Below, piece after piece: positions 1 to 10,702 of a stretch of DNA of 58,223 nucleotides. The stretch is taken from the NCBI GenBank assembly GCA_003833135.1, contig QZLH01000154.1, positions 27,826 to 86,048 on the forward strand. The letters are read 5' to 3'. The position numbers and the translations under genes are program-made. A model generated the notes under the pieces. That model saw nothing but the letters and a program-made list of their open reading frames with translations. It searched no databases and was not told where the DNA came from. Within the stretch, counting starts at the first letter, position 1; each line of letters opens with the position of its first letter. Origin of the DNA: Oehlia diaphana (lineage: Eukaryota; Glomeromycota; Glomeromycetes; Glomerales; Glomeraceae).

Positions 1-640
1 CGTGATTACTGTATTACAAACTTCTGAATCAAAAAAAGTACGGCAATTTGTTACACAATTTGATGAATCAAAAAAATCCGCTTTGTGAATCAAAAATGAT
101 ATATTTGCGTTACTGTGTCTAATAAAATATGAATTATTTAATTATTTAAACATTAAATTCACGGTTTTCAAGTTTTGTGACAAATAGAATTATTGTAATT
201 TAAATTATCTTATAATGAATATAATTTTTCATTTGACGTTATGCCGATTTATGATTAAGCTTATTTCTTAAATAAAGTTGTTTAAATAAATTACTAAGTA
301 AATCTATAAAATAAATTTAATATAGAAGGATTAAAAAATATCCTCCTGTAAATAAACTTGCGTTGACGGAACGGATTAGACGTCACAAAGCGAAAAGGTT
401 TAATTATTTTTTTTATAAATTTTTTGAAACCACATTTTGTTAAAAAAGTTTGGTTGGTAAAAAACAAAACTTGCATAATATTTTTTCATTTACTTTTCGG
501 GTACCAAGACTACACTAGCGAAAAATAATTATTTTGTGATTTCGTCATTTTCACGTGATAATGCGTATGGTGACAGATTACAACGTTGCACTGCGTTGTT
601 ATTTCAACTGTTGTAATATTACAAAAGCTTTGGCCCATTG
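1..640. other. Intergenic, no gene seen
   Basis: AT-rich sequence without a supported gene. The open frame at 294-476 on the minus strand has no splice context, no recognisable motif and low-complexity composition, so I do not call it. Confidence 0.6.
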
Positions 641-692
641 AAAAATGATCATGGTTGTGGAAAAAATATTATCCGTGTGTAGCACCGGGTTT

Positions 693-700
693 TATATAAA
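693..700 (+). promoter_or_regulatory. TATA box of kinase gene A1
   Basis: TATATAAA, preceded by TATTATCCGTGTGTAGC. The same arrangement is kept upstream of paralogue A2 at 3493-3500. Conservation between the copies, against less conserved flanks, supports it as the core promoter. Confidence 0.6.
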
Positions 701-1075
701 AACCACCATTTATCATTATTTCAAATATTTCTTTTCTTTTTTCTCATTTCTTTTATTCTAGTCAATATTTTGCTTTTAAATAGGTCTAAAAATTATATTC
801 ACTTTTATCTCTTTAATGGTTAAATTAAAAAAATTTATTACGAAATTTTATTAGAAACTCGAAACAACAGCCCGTTGATAAATAAAGTATTGTTTCCAAG
901 AAAACTGCGCCACAACAAAAAAAAGGAAAAGAGCCCGCTATTTAAATGGTTTTTTTTTTATGACGCAGCAAAAGATTTTGCCGAGTACAATGACAATACA
1001 AATCGCAAATCGCCAATCACTTTAGCTGCGCCAACTCTTATTAATATAGTAAATCGATTTTTTATATTGTAACAG

Positions 1076-2361
1076 CTGCGTCTCGAGGTGTGTCATACCA
1101 ACAGGATAAAGATATTATTGGATGACGAGGTATCACAAATAATTTATTATTATGATCCTCAGGTTCTCGATAAGAGAGCATCTGCCTTAGTTTATAATGT
1201 ATGTTGGAAAAATACATCAAAGTTCGCAATTAAAAAATTTATCGGAAATTCTAATAAAGAAGCCATTATTAATGAGGTATATCACTAATATAATTTAATA
1301 TTGTTATTTAAATACATTTTTAAATTCGTCAATTTATATTTCCAGATTCATTTAGCGGGATTGGTTAATCTTCATCCAAATATAATTCAATTTTATGGAG
1401 TTACGAAATTAAATGGTAAATAATTTATTTAATTATTTATACTTTTTTTTTATGTGAATATTTTGTTCACGTGTTTTTTGATACTTAGATGAAATAAATT
1501 ATTCGCTTGTACTTGAATATGCAGAAGGTGGGACATTAAGAAAATATTTAAGAGATAATACTATAATTTTTAAATGGGAGAGCCAATTAAAGTTTGCTAA
1601 AGAAATTTCAAGTGGTATTTCATGGTTACATGTTGATAAGGGAATTATACACGGAAACCTTGTAAGTACAATGTATTCATATAAAAAATTTATTTAAATA
1701 TTATATATCTAATATGCATTCAACACATTCTTTTACTTTAAGCATCCCGAAAATATCTTAATACAAAAAGATACAATAAAATTAGCAGATTTCGGACGTT
1801 CATGTCTAAATGGATCAGATAGTAATACTGAAGTACGAGGTGTAATACCTTATATGGATCCTAAATTTTTTGAATCTCAAAATCGTTCGTATGGCTTAAC
1901 TGAAAAATCCGATATATATAGTTTGGGAGTAATATTCTGGGAATTAACAAGTCGTAAATCACCTTTCGATTTTGAAACAAAAAGTAATGATCTTTTTGAA
2001 ATTTTTAAAATTAAGTGTGATATTTTTAACAATAAAAGAGAAAAACCTATTTCAGGCACAAATTATAAATTTGTTACGCTTTATAAAAGTAAGTATAACA
2101 CTACGCAATTGCTTTTAATAAAAAACTTTATTCTTTTGCTTTAATTTTAACTTTATTTAAATAGAATGTTGGCGACATGAACCAAATTTAAGACCAGATA
2201 TTCATCAAGTAATTTCGGAAATTAATAATATTGAATCTATAAATGTACCAACCACTTTTAATTTTGAAGAAATTGAAACAACTGAGAATTTAGTTGAAGA
2301 AGATTTTAGTTTACCAAGCAATGATAGTTATGACATAAATTCTGATAAATATAAATTTTAG
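1076..2361 (+). CDS. TKL-like protein kinase A1, probable pseudokinase
   Basis: Five exons: 1076-1276, 1346-1415, 1489-1661, 1743-2088 and 2165-2361, all with GT-AG borders and matching phases (328 codons without the first exon). Kinase signatures in order are FAIKK (ATP-binding lysine), LVLEYAEGGTL (hinge), IIHGNL in place of HRD, LADFGRSC (DFG), PYMDPK in the activation segment, SDIYSLGVIFWELTS and CWRHEPNLRPD. Two features suggest loss of catalysis: the glycine-rich loop present in A2 (ISSGAS) is deleted in frame, and the catalytic Asp of HGDL is Asn. The acidic tail ends DINSDKYKF. Exon 1 has no ATG and opens after a TAACAG acceptor, so an unidentified upstream exon must supply the start; the true 5' end is unresolved. 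Some R. irregularis TKL genes share this exon plan. Confidence 0.72.
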
Positions 2362-3420
2362 ATAGGTTCATCTTTATTTTCAAAATTTTTTATATTTCGT
2401 ATTATTTGTAATTTTATACGAACGTTATTTCCTTATAAAATATTAAGATTACGATTATTGATAGTAATATCCGAAGAATGAAAGAACATTTAATATTTAT
2501 AAACGTGCGTTGTTGATAACCATAAGAAAGAATTTGAAACTAGTTGTAGTTGACAACATATTATAGCGTAATAAAACTTACATAAATAAGATAACAACCG
2601 AAAATTAATTGCAGAAAGAGTAGGAAAAATTACGATGTATTTTGACTAAACATTTTTTACAACATATAGAAGATTTTTTTTTTAAGTACAGAAAAGTTTG
2701 ATAAAATTATTTATAGGAGCGGCATTTTTATACCTTAGTTTGACGTATTAACCCAGCCACCTTATGTAGAACACGAAACATTCGAAACAAGTATTGTTGA
2801 ATAAGAATTAACTTGTATATTATTAATTTCTTGTATAAACTAAGAAGCGGAAATAGTTTTGAAAGTCCGTAACCTGTAACATCATCACAGAATGTGTTAA
2901 GGAATCACATGACTAGCATACTGTATATTACAAATAATTGGTAAACACTACGATTTCCTCTGTCTAAATGAACTTCTATTTCGAAAAATGGCTAAATTCG
3001 AAAAATGGATAAATGATCAAACCATTCCGAATATTTAGTTCTGCAGTGTAAGTAAAAAAATCTATGGGAATTACGCCAAAATATACATTAATGCAAATGT
3101 TCATGCAATCATGCATTTATAGATTGAAAGAATCGGAGTCTATGTATTAATTCCGAGTTCAAAAAAACTTTATTAGAGATCGTTAAAGAGCAAATTAATT
3201 TTACATGCTTCTACAATATGTCACTGATGCCGTGATGCGTGACAAGATTAATTGCGGGATTATATATGAAAAAAGAAAGAAATTTATTAATTTTTTTAAT
3301 TTGCTTTCGGATTGTGATTGCGTTTTTGAATAACTGCAAAAAAGAATGGTATACGGCTGTTTTGGTTGTACATGCATTATGGTGCAACTTTATAGTGTTT
3401 CTCAACATTATTGGAAAACA
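2362..3420. other. 3' flank of A1, no gene
   Basis: No supported gene. The first two thirds are patchily repeated after kinase A2 (5257-5640). The overlapping frames at 3211-3543 (minus) and 3239-3430 (plus) are mirror frames in AT-rich DNA without splice or motif support. Confidence 0.6.
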
Positions 3421-3492
3421 AAGAAAATAAGTCATAGTTTTGTAACACGACAGTAATTGCGGAAAAAGTATTATCCGTTTGTAGCGCAATTC

Positions 3493-3500
3493 TATATAAA
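3493..3500 (+). promoter_or_regulatory. TATA box of kinase gene A2
   Basis: TATATAAA in the same context as the A1 promoter (TATTATCCGTTTGTAGCGC upstream, a pyrimidine-rich leader downstream). Confidence 0.6.
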
Positions 3501-3944
3501 AACTACATTTACTATTATTTAAATATTTCTTTCCTCTTTTCATTTTTTTTAATTCTTGGTCAATATTTTAGGTTAAAAATTATATTTACCTTCATTTCTT
3601 TGAACTTGGATATAAGTCTTTCATTGTTTTTTATTCTGGTTATCCTAAAAGAATTTATTACTCAAATATTTAAAAAAAAAAAATAAAATATCGAGACAGT
3701 GAATCACCAGTACCAGTTGATAAAATTTAAAAAAATAATTCGTTTGTTTATCGAGAATACTGCGCCACAACAAAAAGAGGGAAAAGAGCCGATATTTAAA
3801 TGGTTTTTTTTTCTGACGCAGCAAAAGATTTTGTTCGGGGAAAGACTATCAAATGCAGATCAAATGCAGATCAAACAATGCAAATATACTTTTGCTGCGC
3901 CAACTCTAATTAATATAGTAATTCGAATCATTATATTATAACAG

Positions 3945-5256
3945 CTGCATCTCGAAGTGTGTCATAAAAACAGGCTCAAGATATTATTGGATGACGAGGT
4001 ATCACAAATAGTTTATTATTATGATCCTCAAGGCTTTAAGATTCTCGATAAAATTTCTTCTGGAGCATCCGTCTTGGTTTATAATGTATGTTGGAAAGAT
4101 ACATCAAAGTTCGCAATAAAAAAAATTATCGGAAACCCTAATGAAGAAGCCATTATTAATGAGGTATGAGATATAATTTGATATTGTTATTTAAAAAATT
4201 TTTTAAATTCGTGTATTTGTTTTTTCAGATTCATTTAACGGGATTGGTTAATCTTCATCCAAATATAATTCAATTTTATGGAGTTACGAAATTAAATGGT
4301 AAATAATTTATTTAATATTATAATACCTTTTTTATGTGAATATTTTGTTCACGTGTTTTTTGATACTTTAGATGAAATAAATTATTCGCTTGTACTTGAA
4401 TATGCAGAAGGTGGAACTTTAGGAAAATATTTAAAAGATAATGCTATAACTTTTAAATGGGAGAGCCAATTAAAGTTTGCTAAAGAAATTTTAAGTGCGA
4501 TTTCATGGTTACATGTTGATAAGGAAATCATACACGGAGATCTTGTAAGTATATACTGTATAAGTATTATTTTATAATTCTTTTATATTTAATACGAATT
4601 AACACATTCTTCTTTTATCAGCATCCTAATAATATCTTAATACAAAAAGATACAATAAAACTAGCAGATTTCGGACGTTCATGTCTAAAAGGATCAGATA
4701 GTAATACTGAAGTACGAGGTGTAATACCTTATATGGATCCTAAATGTTTTGAAACTCAAAATCATTCATATGTCTTAACCGAAAAATCCGACATATACAG
4801 TTTGGGAATATTGCTCTGGGAATTAACAAGTTGTAAATCACCTTTTGATTTTGAAACAAAAAATAATAATTATTTGGAAATTATTAAAATCAAGTCTAAT
4901 ATCCTTAGCGGTAAAAGAGAAAAACCCATTTCAGGCACAAATTATAAATTTGTTACGCTTTATAAAAGTAAGTATCACATTACTCAATAATTTTTAAAAG
5001 ATTTTTTTTTATTCTAAGTTTAATTTTTAATTTTAACTTTATTTAAATAGAATGTTGGCAACATGAACCAGATGAAAGACCAGATATTCGTCAAGTAATT
5101 TCAGAAATTATTAATATTGAAAATATATCAAATAATTTTAAAATAGAAAAAATAGAAAAAACAGAAATCGTAACAATAGAAAAATTAGAAAATGATGATG
5201 TTGACTTGCCAAGTTGTGATGATTGTGATATAAATTCCGATAAATATAATTCTTAG
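3945..5256 (+). CDS. TKL-like protein kinase A2
   Basis: Five exons: 3945-4163, 4229-4298, 4372-4544, 4622-4967 and 5051-5256. All are GT-AG and in phase, giving 337 residues without the missing first exon. The glycine-rich loop (LDKISSGASVLVYNVCW), ATP lysine (FAIKK), hinge (LVLEYAEGGTL), catalytic loop IIHGDLHPNNIL (HGD instead of HRD, Asp kept), LADFG, SDIYSLGILLWELTS and CWQHEPDERPD are all present, so this copy could be catalytic, unlike A1. The tail is Lys/Glu-rich and ends DINSDKYNS. As in A1, the frame opens after an ATAACAG acceptor and has no in-frame ATG. A separate open frame upstream (3699-3941) does not join it cleanly. Confidence 0.75.
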
Positions 5257-6060
5257 ATTACAGTATTAAAAAAAAATTCTGTATTATTCGTAATTTATAC
5301 GAAAATTTAACGAACATTATTCCTTCATAAAATAAATAAAAAGATTGAAGATTACAATCTATTGATAATTCTAATGAATAAAAGAATATTTAATATTTTA
5401 TATATAACTGTGTTACTTCTCGTAAGAAATTTCTGGTATAATGGTATTAAAACAGGTATAAACTAGGAGACGCGAACCGTTTTTATGTAACTGAAATTTT
5501 TTATGCTAAAAATAATAGAGAACACGTTAATAAATCATATGACTCTATCTTATAAAATCATCATTACGCCTTGGTAAAACGTTGCAATTTTCTTTGATCT
5601 AAATGAACTTCTATTGCTAAATTTCGGAGAAAAATGTTAAATGTTAGATATCAACCAATCAAAATTTAGACGCCACACTATAGATCACGAGCCCAACTTT
5701 GTTGGTTATACGCTGAAAAAAAAATTTGAGAATCGTGAACGTGTATTATTCGTTATTAAACATATACTGTATAAAAAAAACTTCTTTTGGCCCTCTATGA
5801 AATAATAGACGTGTCAAGCACACTTAACCTTTTCCAGGGGTTACACTCACCTTAAATTTCACGTGATCTATTGACTGTTGTTGTATTACGCCATTATACC
5901 GCGTTATTTTTATCTATCTTTAATCTAACACAGCCACTACTACTTTTCTTTTCGAATTTGGTATAACTGATAAAGGTTGGAGATCAAACCTGAAACAGCA
6001 AAGAATTTTTAATTTACTCAATAATTCAGTAAAAGACCTCTATGTTTTAGAGGAAAATTC
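5257..6060. other. 3' flank of A2, no gene
   Basis: The first 380 bases are patchily shared with the A1 3' flank. The rest is AT-rich; no gene is supported before the RTC4-like fragment. Confidence 0.55.
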
Positions 6061-6079
6061 AAAAAAATTCACAAACTGG

Positions 6080-6293
6080 AAAGATTAAAAATCCAGAAAC
6101 AATAAAGCCAAAAGGTATGATTTGTTTCAAATAAATATTTTATATATTAAATAAAAAAAACAATTCAGGTAAAGAAGATAATTCTATTGATATATCAACT
6201 TCTTCTTCAGGTTTGTTACTTTTTTTCGAGAAAATTAAATTTAATTATTTAATAGGTAGCAAATGTCCTTATTGTTCTGAATTTTTACCTTAA
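6080..6293 (+). pseudogene. Fragment resembling the start of an RTC4-like zinc-motif protein
   Basis: Three short pieces join in phase with GT-AG borders: up to 6114 (ends NPETIKPK), 6169-6210 (GKEDNSIDISTSSS) and 6256-6293 (GSKCPYCSEFLP, then TAA). From memory, KCPYC(S/D)..LP after a Ser-rich stretch resembles the N-terminal zinc-binding motif of RTC4-like domain proteins that are abundant in Rhizophagus. Here the frame stops right after the motif, and stops also interrupt the upstream part. I read it as a truncated relic. The splice sites and phase are seen; the family assignment is inference. Confidence 0.4.
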
Positions 6294-6870
6294 AAATCAT
6301 TAAATATTAAATAATTAACAAATTTAGTTTTTATAACTCCAACATAAGAAGACCGCAAATTACTTTGTAAAATATGATGAAACAAGAAGAAAATAATTTT
6401 TTTACTTTATTCTTTCTTAAAATAGTTCGGCCTATTCTTAGTTTATAAGGGGGATAGGTTGGGGAAATCCGATTTATTAGATAACAACGTTTGTATTTAA
6501 GATTATGGTAGCAAGAAGTATATTGTATGAAAGTGTATAGCGTACCATTGCATTTAATTATTAAAAAGTATTGTTCTTATTATCCAAATGCACCGTAAAA
6601 ATGATGAAAATTAGTTAGAAAATAAAATTTGGTATCATGCAAAATTTTCTTAAGTGAATAAATGTTGAATTTTTATTATAAGCTAATACATACTCGTGCG
6701 AATTTTTTCTTCGAATAAAAATAATATAAATGTTTATGGGCCAATCAAATTCTTACAGGTTAAGAATCTGTACCCCCAGGTACAGTAATTATTAATAATA
6801 ATAGTAATTATTTTATAACAAAGTAATTATATAATATAATAATTAGTACATTTGAGAAACGATTTTTTTG

Positions 6871-6915
<45 letters not shown>

Positions 6916-7160
6916 ATCGATTTTAAGGAGTAAGAAAAAAAATTGATTGATTTTCTTTCGCGTTAAATACGTTTAACAATCAAAATATATAAATGTACCA
7001 AAAATAGAACAATAGCACTTTAAGACAATCAAATCGCATAGTTTAAATTTGAATAAATTGACACAAGGTTTACATAATTGCTTCCACAAAATCCGAAAAA
7101 TTTTTAAAATGAAAAATACAATACCTCTTTCTCATTTATTATCCTTACTTTTAATATTAT
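6294..7160. other. Intergenic, no gene
   Basis: No supported coding sequence. It contains the 42-T tract at 6873-6914. Confidence 0.6.
6873..6914. repeat. Poly(T) tract, 42 T
   Basis: Uninterrupted run of 42 T. Similar-sized tracts occur at 13036-13078 (43 T) and 25928-25975 (48 A). Such tracts could be replication-slippage products or tails of retroposed sequences, and are error-prone in assemblies. Confidence 0.9.
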
Positions 7161-7333
7161 CTAGGTAAAGTCTTCTTCGGTATTCCATGGGACATTTTGG
7201 GGATTCCATCCGCTCGTCATATTAAAATCCATGCGAGGCGTCGGAGGTGTTGGAGTATATATTCCAGGAGGTGGAGATTTAATAGTCGGTGTAGATGTAG
7301 TGGTTTCGTTTTGCTTATTTACAACCTCCTTCC
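7161..7333 (-). pseudogene. Orphan 3'-terminal exon, proline-rich C-terminus
   Basis: On the minus strand a CTAAG acceptor at 7334-7335 opens a clean 57-codon frame ending in TAG at 7161-7163. It contains KSPPPGIYTPTPPTPRMDF and ends NVPWNTEEDFT. Codon-level composition (Pro/Thr-rich, tryptophans, acidic end) is unlike random frames in this AT-rich DNA. No upstream exon can be seen: the sequence beyond the acceptor is the promoter and first exon of the plus-strand gene at 7399. It is probably the tail of a gene cut off by rearrangement. Family not recognised. Confidence 0.45.
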
Positions 7334-7398
7334 CTTAGACACAATCATTCACATATACCTATATATACTTTTTCTAAAACATTTTTTTTAAAAAAACG

Positions 7399-7956
7399 AT
7401 GCCTGAGTTAGATCACTTCAGTACTGAAGTACAAGAACAGATCCTTAAATGGAATCATAACATATTTGACGAAACTCAAGCAAACCATGATGATCCGACT
7501 TTAATAATTATCGAGTGGAATGAGATCAACTTAGCTAATCGTAATCTTGATAAGAACGTAATGATTACACGTATGTTTGATAAAAATAATTCAATTCTGT
7601 TCATTTTCTTTCTTTGTTTTTCATAATTTCCAATTTCTGAATAAGGTATTCGTAATGCGCACAATGAATTAAGACCTTTTCCCAATGCCGCCCTGCCTTC
7701 CGTGTCAATTTTTTTCATCGTTACTCACCCTGATAACTCTATGGATGTTGCGGTCAACGTTGCTTATGGCAACAACGGATTTCAAACTAATTATCGGATA
7801 CCAAATGCACCTTCTCTTGGAAGAATATTTTCGGTAGAGCCACCAGAAAAGACGCTTTTGAAGTCACTGAATTCCCCAACGTATTTTAATATTGTATATG
7901 AGAAAGATAGATTATCATGTAGATGGGGGATAGTAAATCTTATATGTTGTCGTTAG
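7399..7956 (+). CDS. Hypothetical protein, 160 aa, two exons
   Basis: Exon 1 is 7399-7570, intron 7571-7645 (75 bp, GTATGT...AAG) and exon 2 7646-7956. The spliced length is 483 nt, exactly 161 codons with the stop. The ATG is the first in the frame and lies about 40 bp after a TATATATAC box near 7363. The N-terminus (MPELDHFSTEVQEQILKW) is acidic and likely helical; the second half is mixed with IFFIVTHPDNSMDV and a basic, Cys-ending tail (LICCR). There is no signal peptide or recognised domain. I do not recognise the family. The start, intron phase and balanced composition make a real gene likely. Confidence 0.6.
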
Positions 7957-8576
7957 TTTTTTCTCGGTTTGGCCAACCAAATTTCATTTTTTGAGTAAGT
8001 AACAAAAAATGATCACATAGACTAAAGTGGCGATTATCTAACAAAATAGTAAGCATGACATAATTAACATATGATCTATACATATGATTTTTTATTTTTT
8101 AAGTTCCCTGAACACGTTAACGACATATGTATATTGTATTACATAAAATCACGTATACTTTATAATTTTCTTATCTAATGTAATATTTTACCAAAGTGTC
8201 TTACAAAACATTAACAGAGTTAAGTCTGTTTTTCGATTTTTCATCCCGAATTTTTATTGATAAAAACGATCAAAGAAAAATATATATTTGGTATGTCATG
8301 GTCACAAGACAATCTTATATGATAAATTCCTAATATATATTGATTTCACCAATTACTCTCTAAACAGTAATTTAATCAAATTGTACGAAATTTAAATTCC
8401 ATACTATCCGAAAAAAATATGCTACAATCTTTGTAGTTCTCCTGCCAAATGACTATAAACATTTGTGAATTTTATTTGCGCAAAAAATAAAAACTCGGTT
8501 GTGTAGACATGCCCTGTGATCATTAATTTTGTCGCACAAATGTATTCTTTTGGAGAGATGATCGTCACTCCGAAGT
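7957..8576. other. Intergenic, no gene
   Basis: AT-rich, no supported gene or motif. Confidence 0.6.
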
Positions 8577-8687
8577 AAAAATTACCATTTTGACCCTCCT
8601 CGTGTTATTTTTTTGACCCGCATATACTGTATTACATATAGGAGGGTCGAAAAAAAAGATGTCGTACAAGGTCAAAAAGATAATTTT
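8577..8687. repeat. Compact foldback element
   Basis: Nested inverted repeats: TTTTGACCCTCCT (8589-8601) pairs with AGGAGGGTCGAAAA (8640-8653), and AAAATTACCATTTTGACC (8577-8594) pairs imperfectly with GGTCAAAAAGATAATTTT (8670-8687). The size and structure fit a small foldback or MITE-like element. No clear target-site duplication was found. Confidence 0.5.
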
Positions 8688-8830
8688 GCCACTCTAAACC
8701 ACGAATAATCCGGTCTTATGACACTATAATCTCCTATTTTATACTGTGACATGTGTAAACAGTTTCCAAAACAAATAGAAAAATATAATGATGTATCATC
8801 AATATGCCATCTCTCAGTTGTTTTATTGTA

Positions 8831-8990
8831 GGCACGTCATATGAAGCTATAATTTTGATAAAAGTTGAAAAAGAAGATACTATTGATGTTCTTAGAGAAA
8901 ATTAAGGTAAACGAAGATTACGAATTTGATGAATAAGATGAATTTACTATATGGAAAATAAATCTTCTTAAAAGGGAGTATCGAAAGAAG
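8831..8990 (+). pseudogene. Relic of a Crinkler-type (CRN) N-terminal domain
   Basis: Pieces read GTSYEAIILIKVEKEDTIDV..LREN, then NEDYEFDE*DEFTIWKINL, with stops near 8902 and 8932. This follows the layout of the ubiquitin-like N-terminal domain of Crinkler proteins (a short beta-strand start, an I.V....TID.L.E...K helix, then a D.(L/F)T(I/L)WKV.L motif). Crinkler-like genes are known in Rhizophagus. The reading frame is broken and lacks a start codon, so this is a relic. It lies directly upstream of NYN-like coding remains in the same orientation. Confidence 0.45.
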
Positions 8991-9079
8991 GCAGGACAGC
9001 CAGGACTCGTTAGAGGCTATATACATTTAATCTGGGCATTAAGGAGGTACTAGGCGGTGAAGAGTTAGGGCGAAAATAA

Positions 9080-9426
9080 AAAAATTTCCTATCAAGTTGA
9101 TAAAGGATATTACCGCGTAGCCATTCAAATTCTACCGAAGCTTGATAGTTACGTGTTCGTTGATGATTCTAATTTATTCATTGAAGGTAAATTTGTAGTC
9201 AGAACCAGAAAAATGTTAGGTTGCAGTTCATCAAGGGGCCCTCAATTACAAGAATTTCGTATAGGCCGTATATGCCATGGTAGATACTTCACTAGTACAC
9301 GCCATTGAATCTGTTGTATCGATGTATCCTCCTGGTATTCTGATATTAGTAGCCAGCGATGGAGACTACTACCCGCACATAATGCCATCCTTGCACTACA
9401 ACTGGAAAATCGAAATATATTTCTAG
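9080..9426 (+). pseudogene. NYN-domain (PIN-like) nuclease relic
   Basis: The first frame reads YQVDKGYYRVAIQILPKL, then DSYVFVDDSNLFIEGKFVV; this has the first acidic strand and the DSN motif of NYN domains. After a frame change, a second segment from about 9280 reads VDTSLVHAIESVVS, then ILILVASDGDYYPHI and WKIEIYF before TAG; VDTSL and SDGDYYP match the second and third acidic motifs of NYN nucleases. The middle of the domain (between about 9200 and 9280) is shortened. The motifs and frame break are seen; the family is inferred from established NYN motifs. A charged, frame-broken tail follows to about 9830. Confidence 0.6.
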
Positions 9427-9858
9427 AAACAAGGCATAGATCTATGTTATCGAAGTAGCGCGTACTGAAAATTAAATCAAAGGAGAGAGATTGGAAGAAA
9501 ATTCGGCAGATGAAGATAAGGTCGACAAATCAAGATCCAGCTCAATGGAACCTCGGAAAGAGAAGCAAACTCGGATGAAGATTTCATCAAAAGAAGTCAC
9601 AGAATTTATAACAGACATGAGGTGTCGATGGATATGAATTCCGAAACAAAGGAATCAAAGCCTAGTCTTCTGAAATAATAATAGTACGGTAATCATGATA
9701 CCAAAGTTACAGAAATTCAAGATATTAAAAGAAAGTCAAATGACAAACCGCTGAGTATAACGCATACACCAGAGAATGAATAAAAGAGGAAGGAAAAACG
9801 AAGAGAAGTAAATATAAAAATCCTGTTGCCGCGAGAAGAGAAAATTAGAGCATCGTTA
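9427..9858. other. Possible decayed tail of the NYN relic
   Basis: Lys/Glu/Ser-rich short open stretches with several stops, consistent with the disordered C-terminal tail of the upstream relic. Nothing else is supported. Confidence 0.3.
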
Positions 9859-10095
9859 TATCAGTCTATGGAAATGTCACGTTTTAAAAAGGTATTTTTT
9901 CTCGTGTTCTATCGTAAGAAAAGAATAAACATAAAATGCGGATTCTTATTTAATAAAAACTTGGTTTGTTTTAGGATTCGACTTGTATCTTTAACTTAAA
10001 AAGATTCTGGATAACGTAAAACCTTGATTAATGATTTCCTATTACAGTATAATGTTTTTCGATTTTGGATTCTGATGTAATATTTCCATAGACCA
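9859..10095. mobile_element. MITE-like element, copy 1
   Basis: Begins TATCAGTCTATGGAAATG (9859 on) and ends near 10095 with the inverted form ATTTCCATAGAC. About 235 bp and non-coding. The interior shares words with the copy at 10703-10902 (GTAAGAAAAGAT, CTTGGTTT). It belongs to a local family of three. Confidence 0.55.
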
Positions 10096-10140
10096 TAGTC
10101 GATATACAGTATAATTATATTCTTTGAAGCTTGTATAGGA

Positions 10141-10424
10141 ACAGTCTATGGACATTTCCAAATTTACAAAGCAAATTGCAGATTATACTTTTTGAAACAA
10201 GTGTCCAGACAATCATTTTAAAACCAAGTATTAACTTTTTTGTTTTTTTCGTAGATTTAAGAAAGTTCTTTCAAGATTAAATCGATTCTGAGAAGGCTTT
10301 GATCTTATGTTATACTTTCTGCATTGAATTGAATAAAAAAAATATGTTTTCTGGATTCCTTTGGAATCGTACTCTTTCAGAGAACAAAGAAAACGAAATC
10401 AAAGATTTCTCTTCATAGACTGAT
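10141..10424. mobile_element. MITE-like element, copy 2
   Basis: Starts ACAGTCTATGGACATTTCC and ends CTTCATAGACTGATA, the inverse of TATCAGTCTATG. About 284 bp, non-coding. The 3' terminus is degenerate. Confidence 0.45.
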
Positions 10425-10702
10425 AAAGTATTCGGATCATCAGCTACATCGAGACGTCAAGAAGATAATTTTCTGATAAACGATGACAAACTATTTCAAA
10501 GAATGTTATAAGCGAAAATAAAAATCACTTTTGATGCCAATCAACACAATCATGTAACGCGATCATTTAAACAATTCTATAAATATAACAGATTGGAGAT
10601 ATTAAAAATAGATGTTGGCTTGAGATTGATTAATCATATTATTTTGACGAGTAATATCACGTCTAATTTGATTTAGTGTAAAATTTACTTTATAAAAAAA
10701 AA

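Larger units (their letters stand above)
560..3020 (+). repeat. Tandem segmental duplication, unit 1 (kinase A1)
   Basis: This block and the next (about 3420-5640) align from the promoter through every exon and intron and into the 3' flank. Shared marks are a TATATAAA box, the five exons, and 3'-flank words such as CTAAATGAACTTCTAT (near 2965 and 5602). The exons are far better conserved than the flanks, where matches are patchy, so the duplication is not recent. Block edges are approximate. Confidence 0.8.
3420..5640 (+). repeat. Tandem segmental duplication, unit 2 (kinase A2)
   Basis: Second unit of the duplication described at 560-3020, in the same orientation. Exons and splice positions correspond one to one. 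Edges are approximate. Confidence 0.8.

Noticed and set aside
294..476. 60-codon minus-strand open frame
   Set aside because: Low-complexity Phe/Lys/Ile, no splice context, no homologous motif, AT-driven.
3211..3543. 110-codon minus-strand frame between the kinase copies
   Set aside because: Covers the conserved promoter of kinase A2 and mirrors a plus-strand frame; no ATG-supported gene structure.
7476..7718. Minus-strand frame over the 160-aa gene
   Set aside because: Spans the plus-strand intron and both exons; it is a shadow frame without its own splice or motif support.
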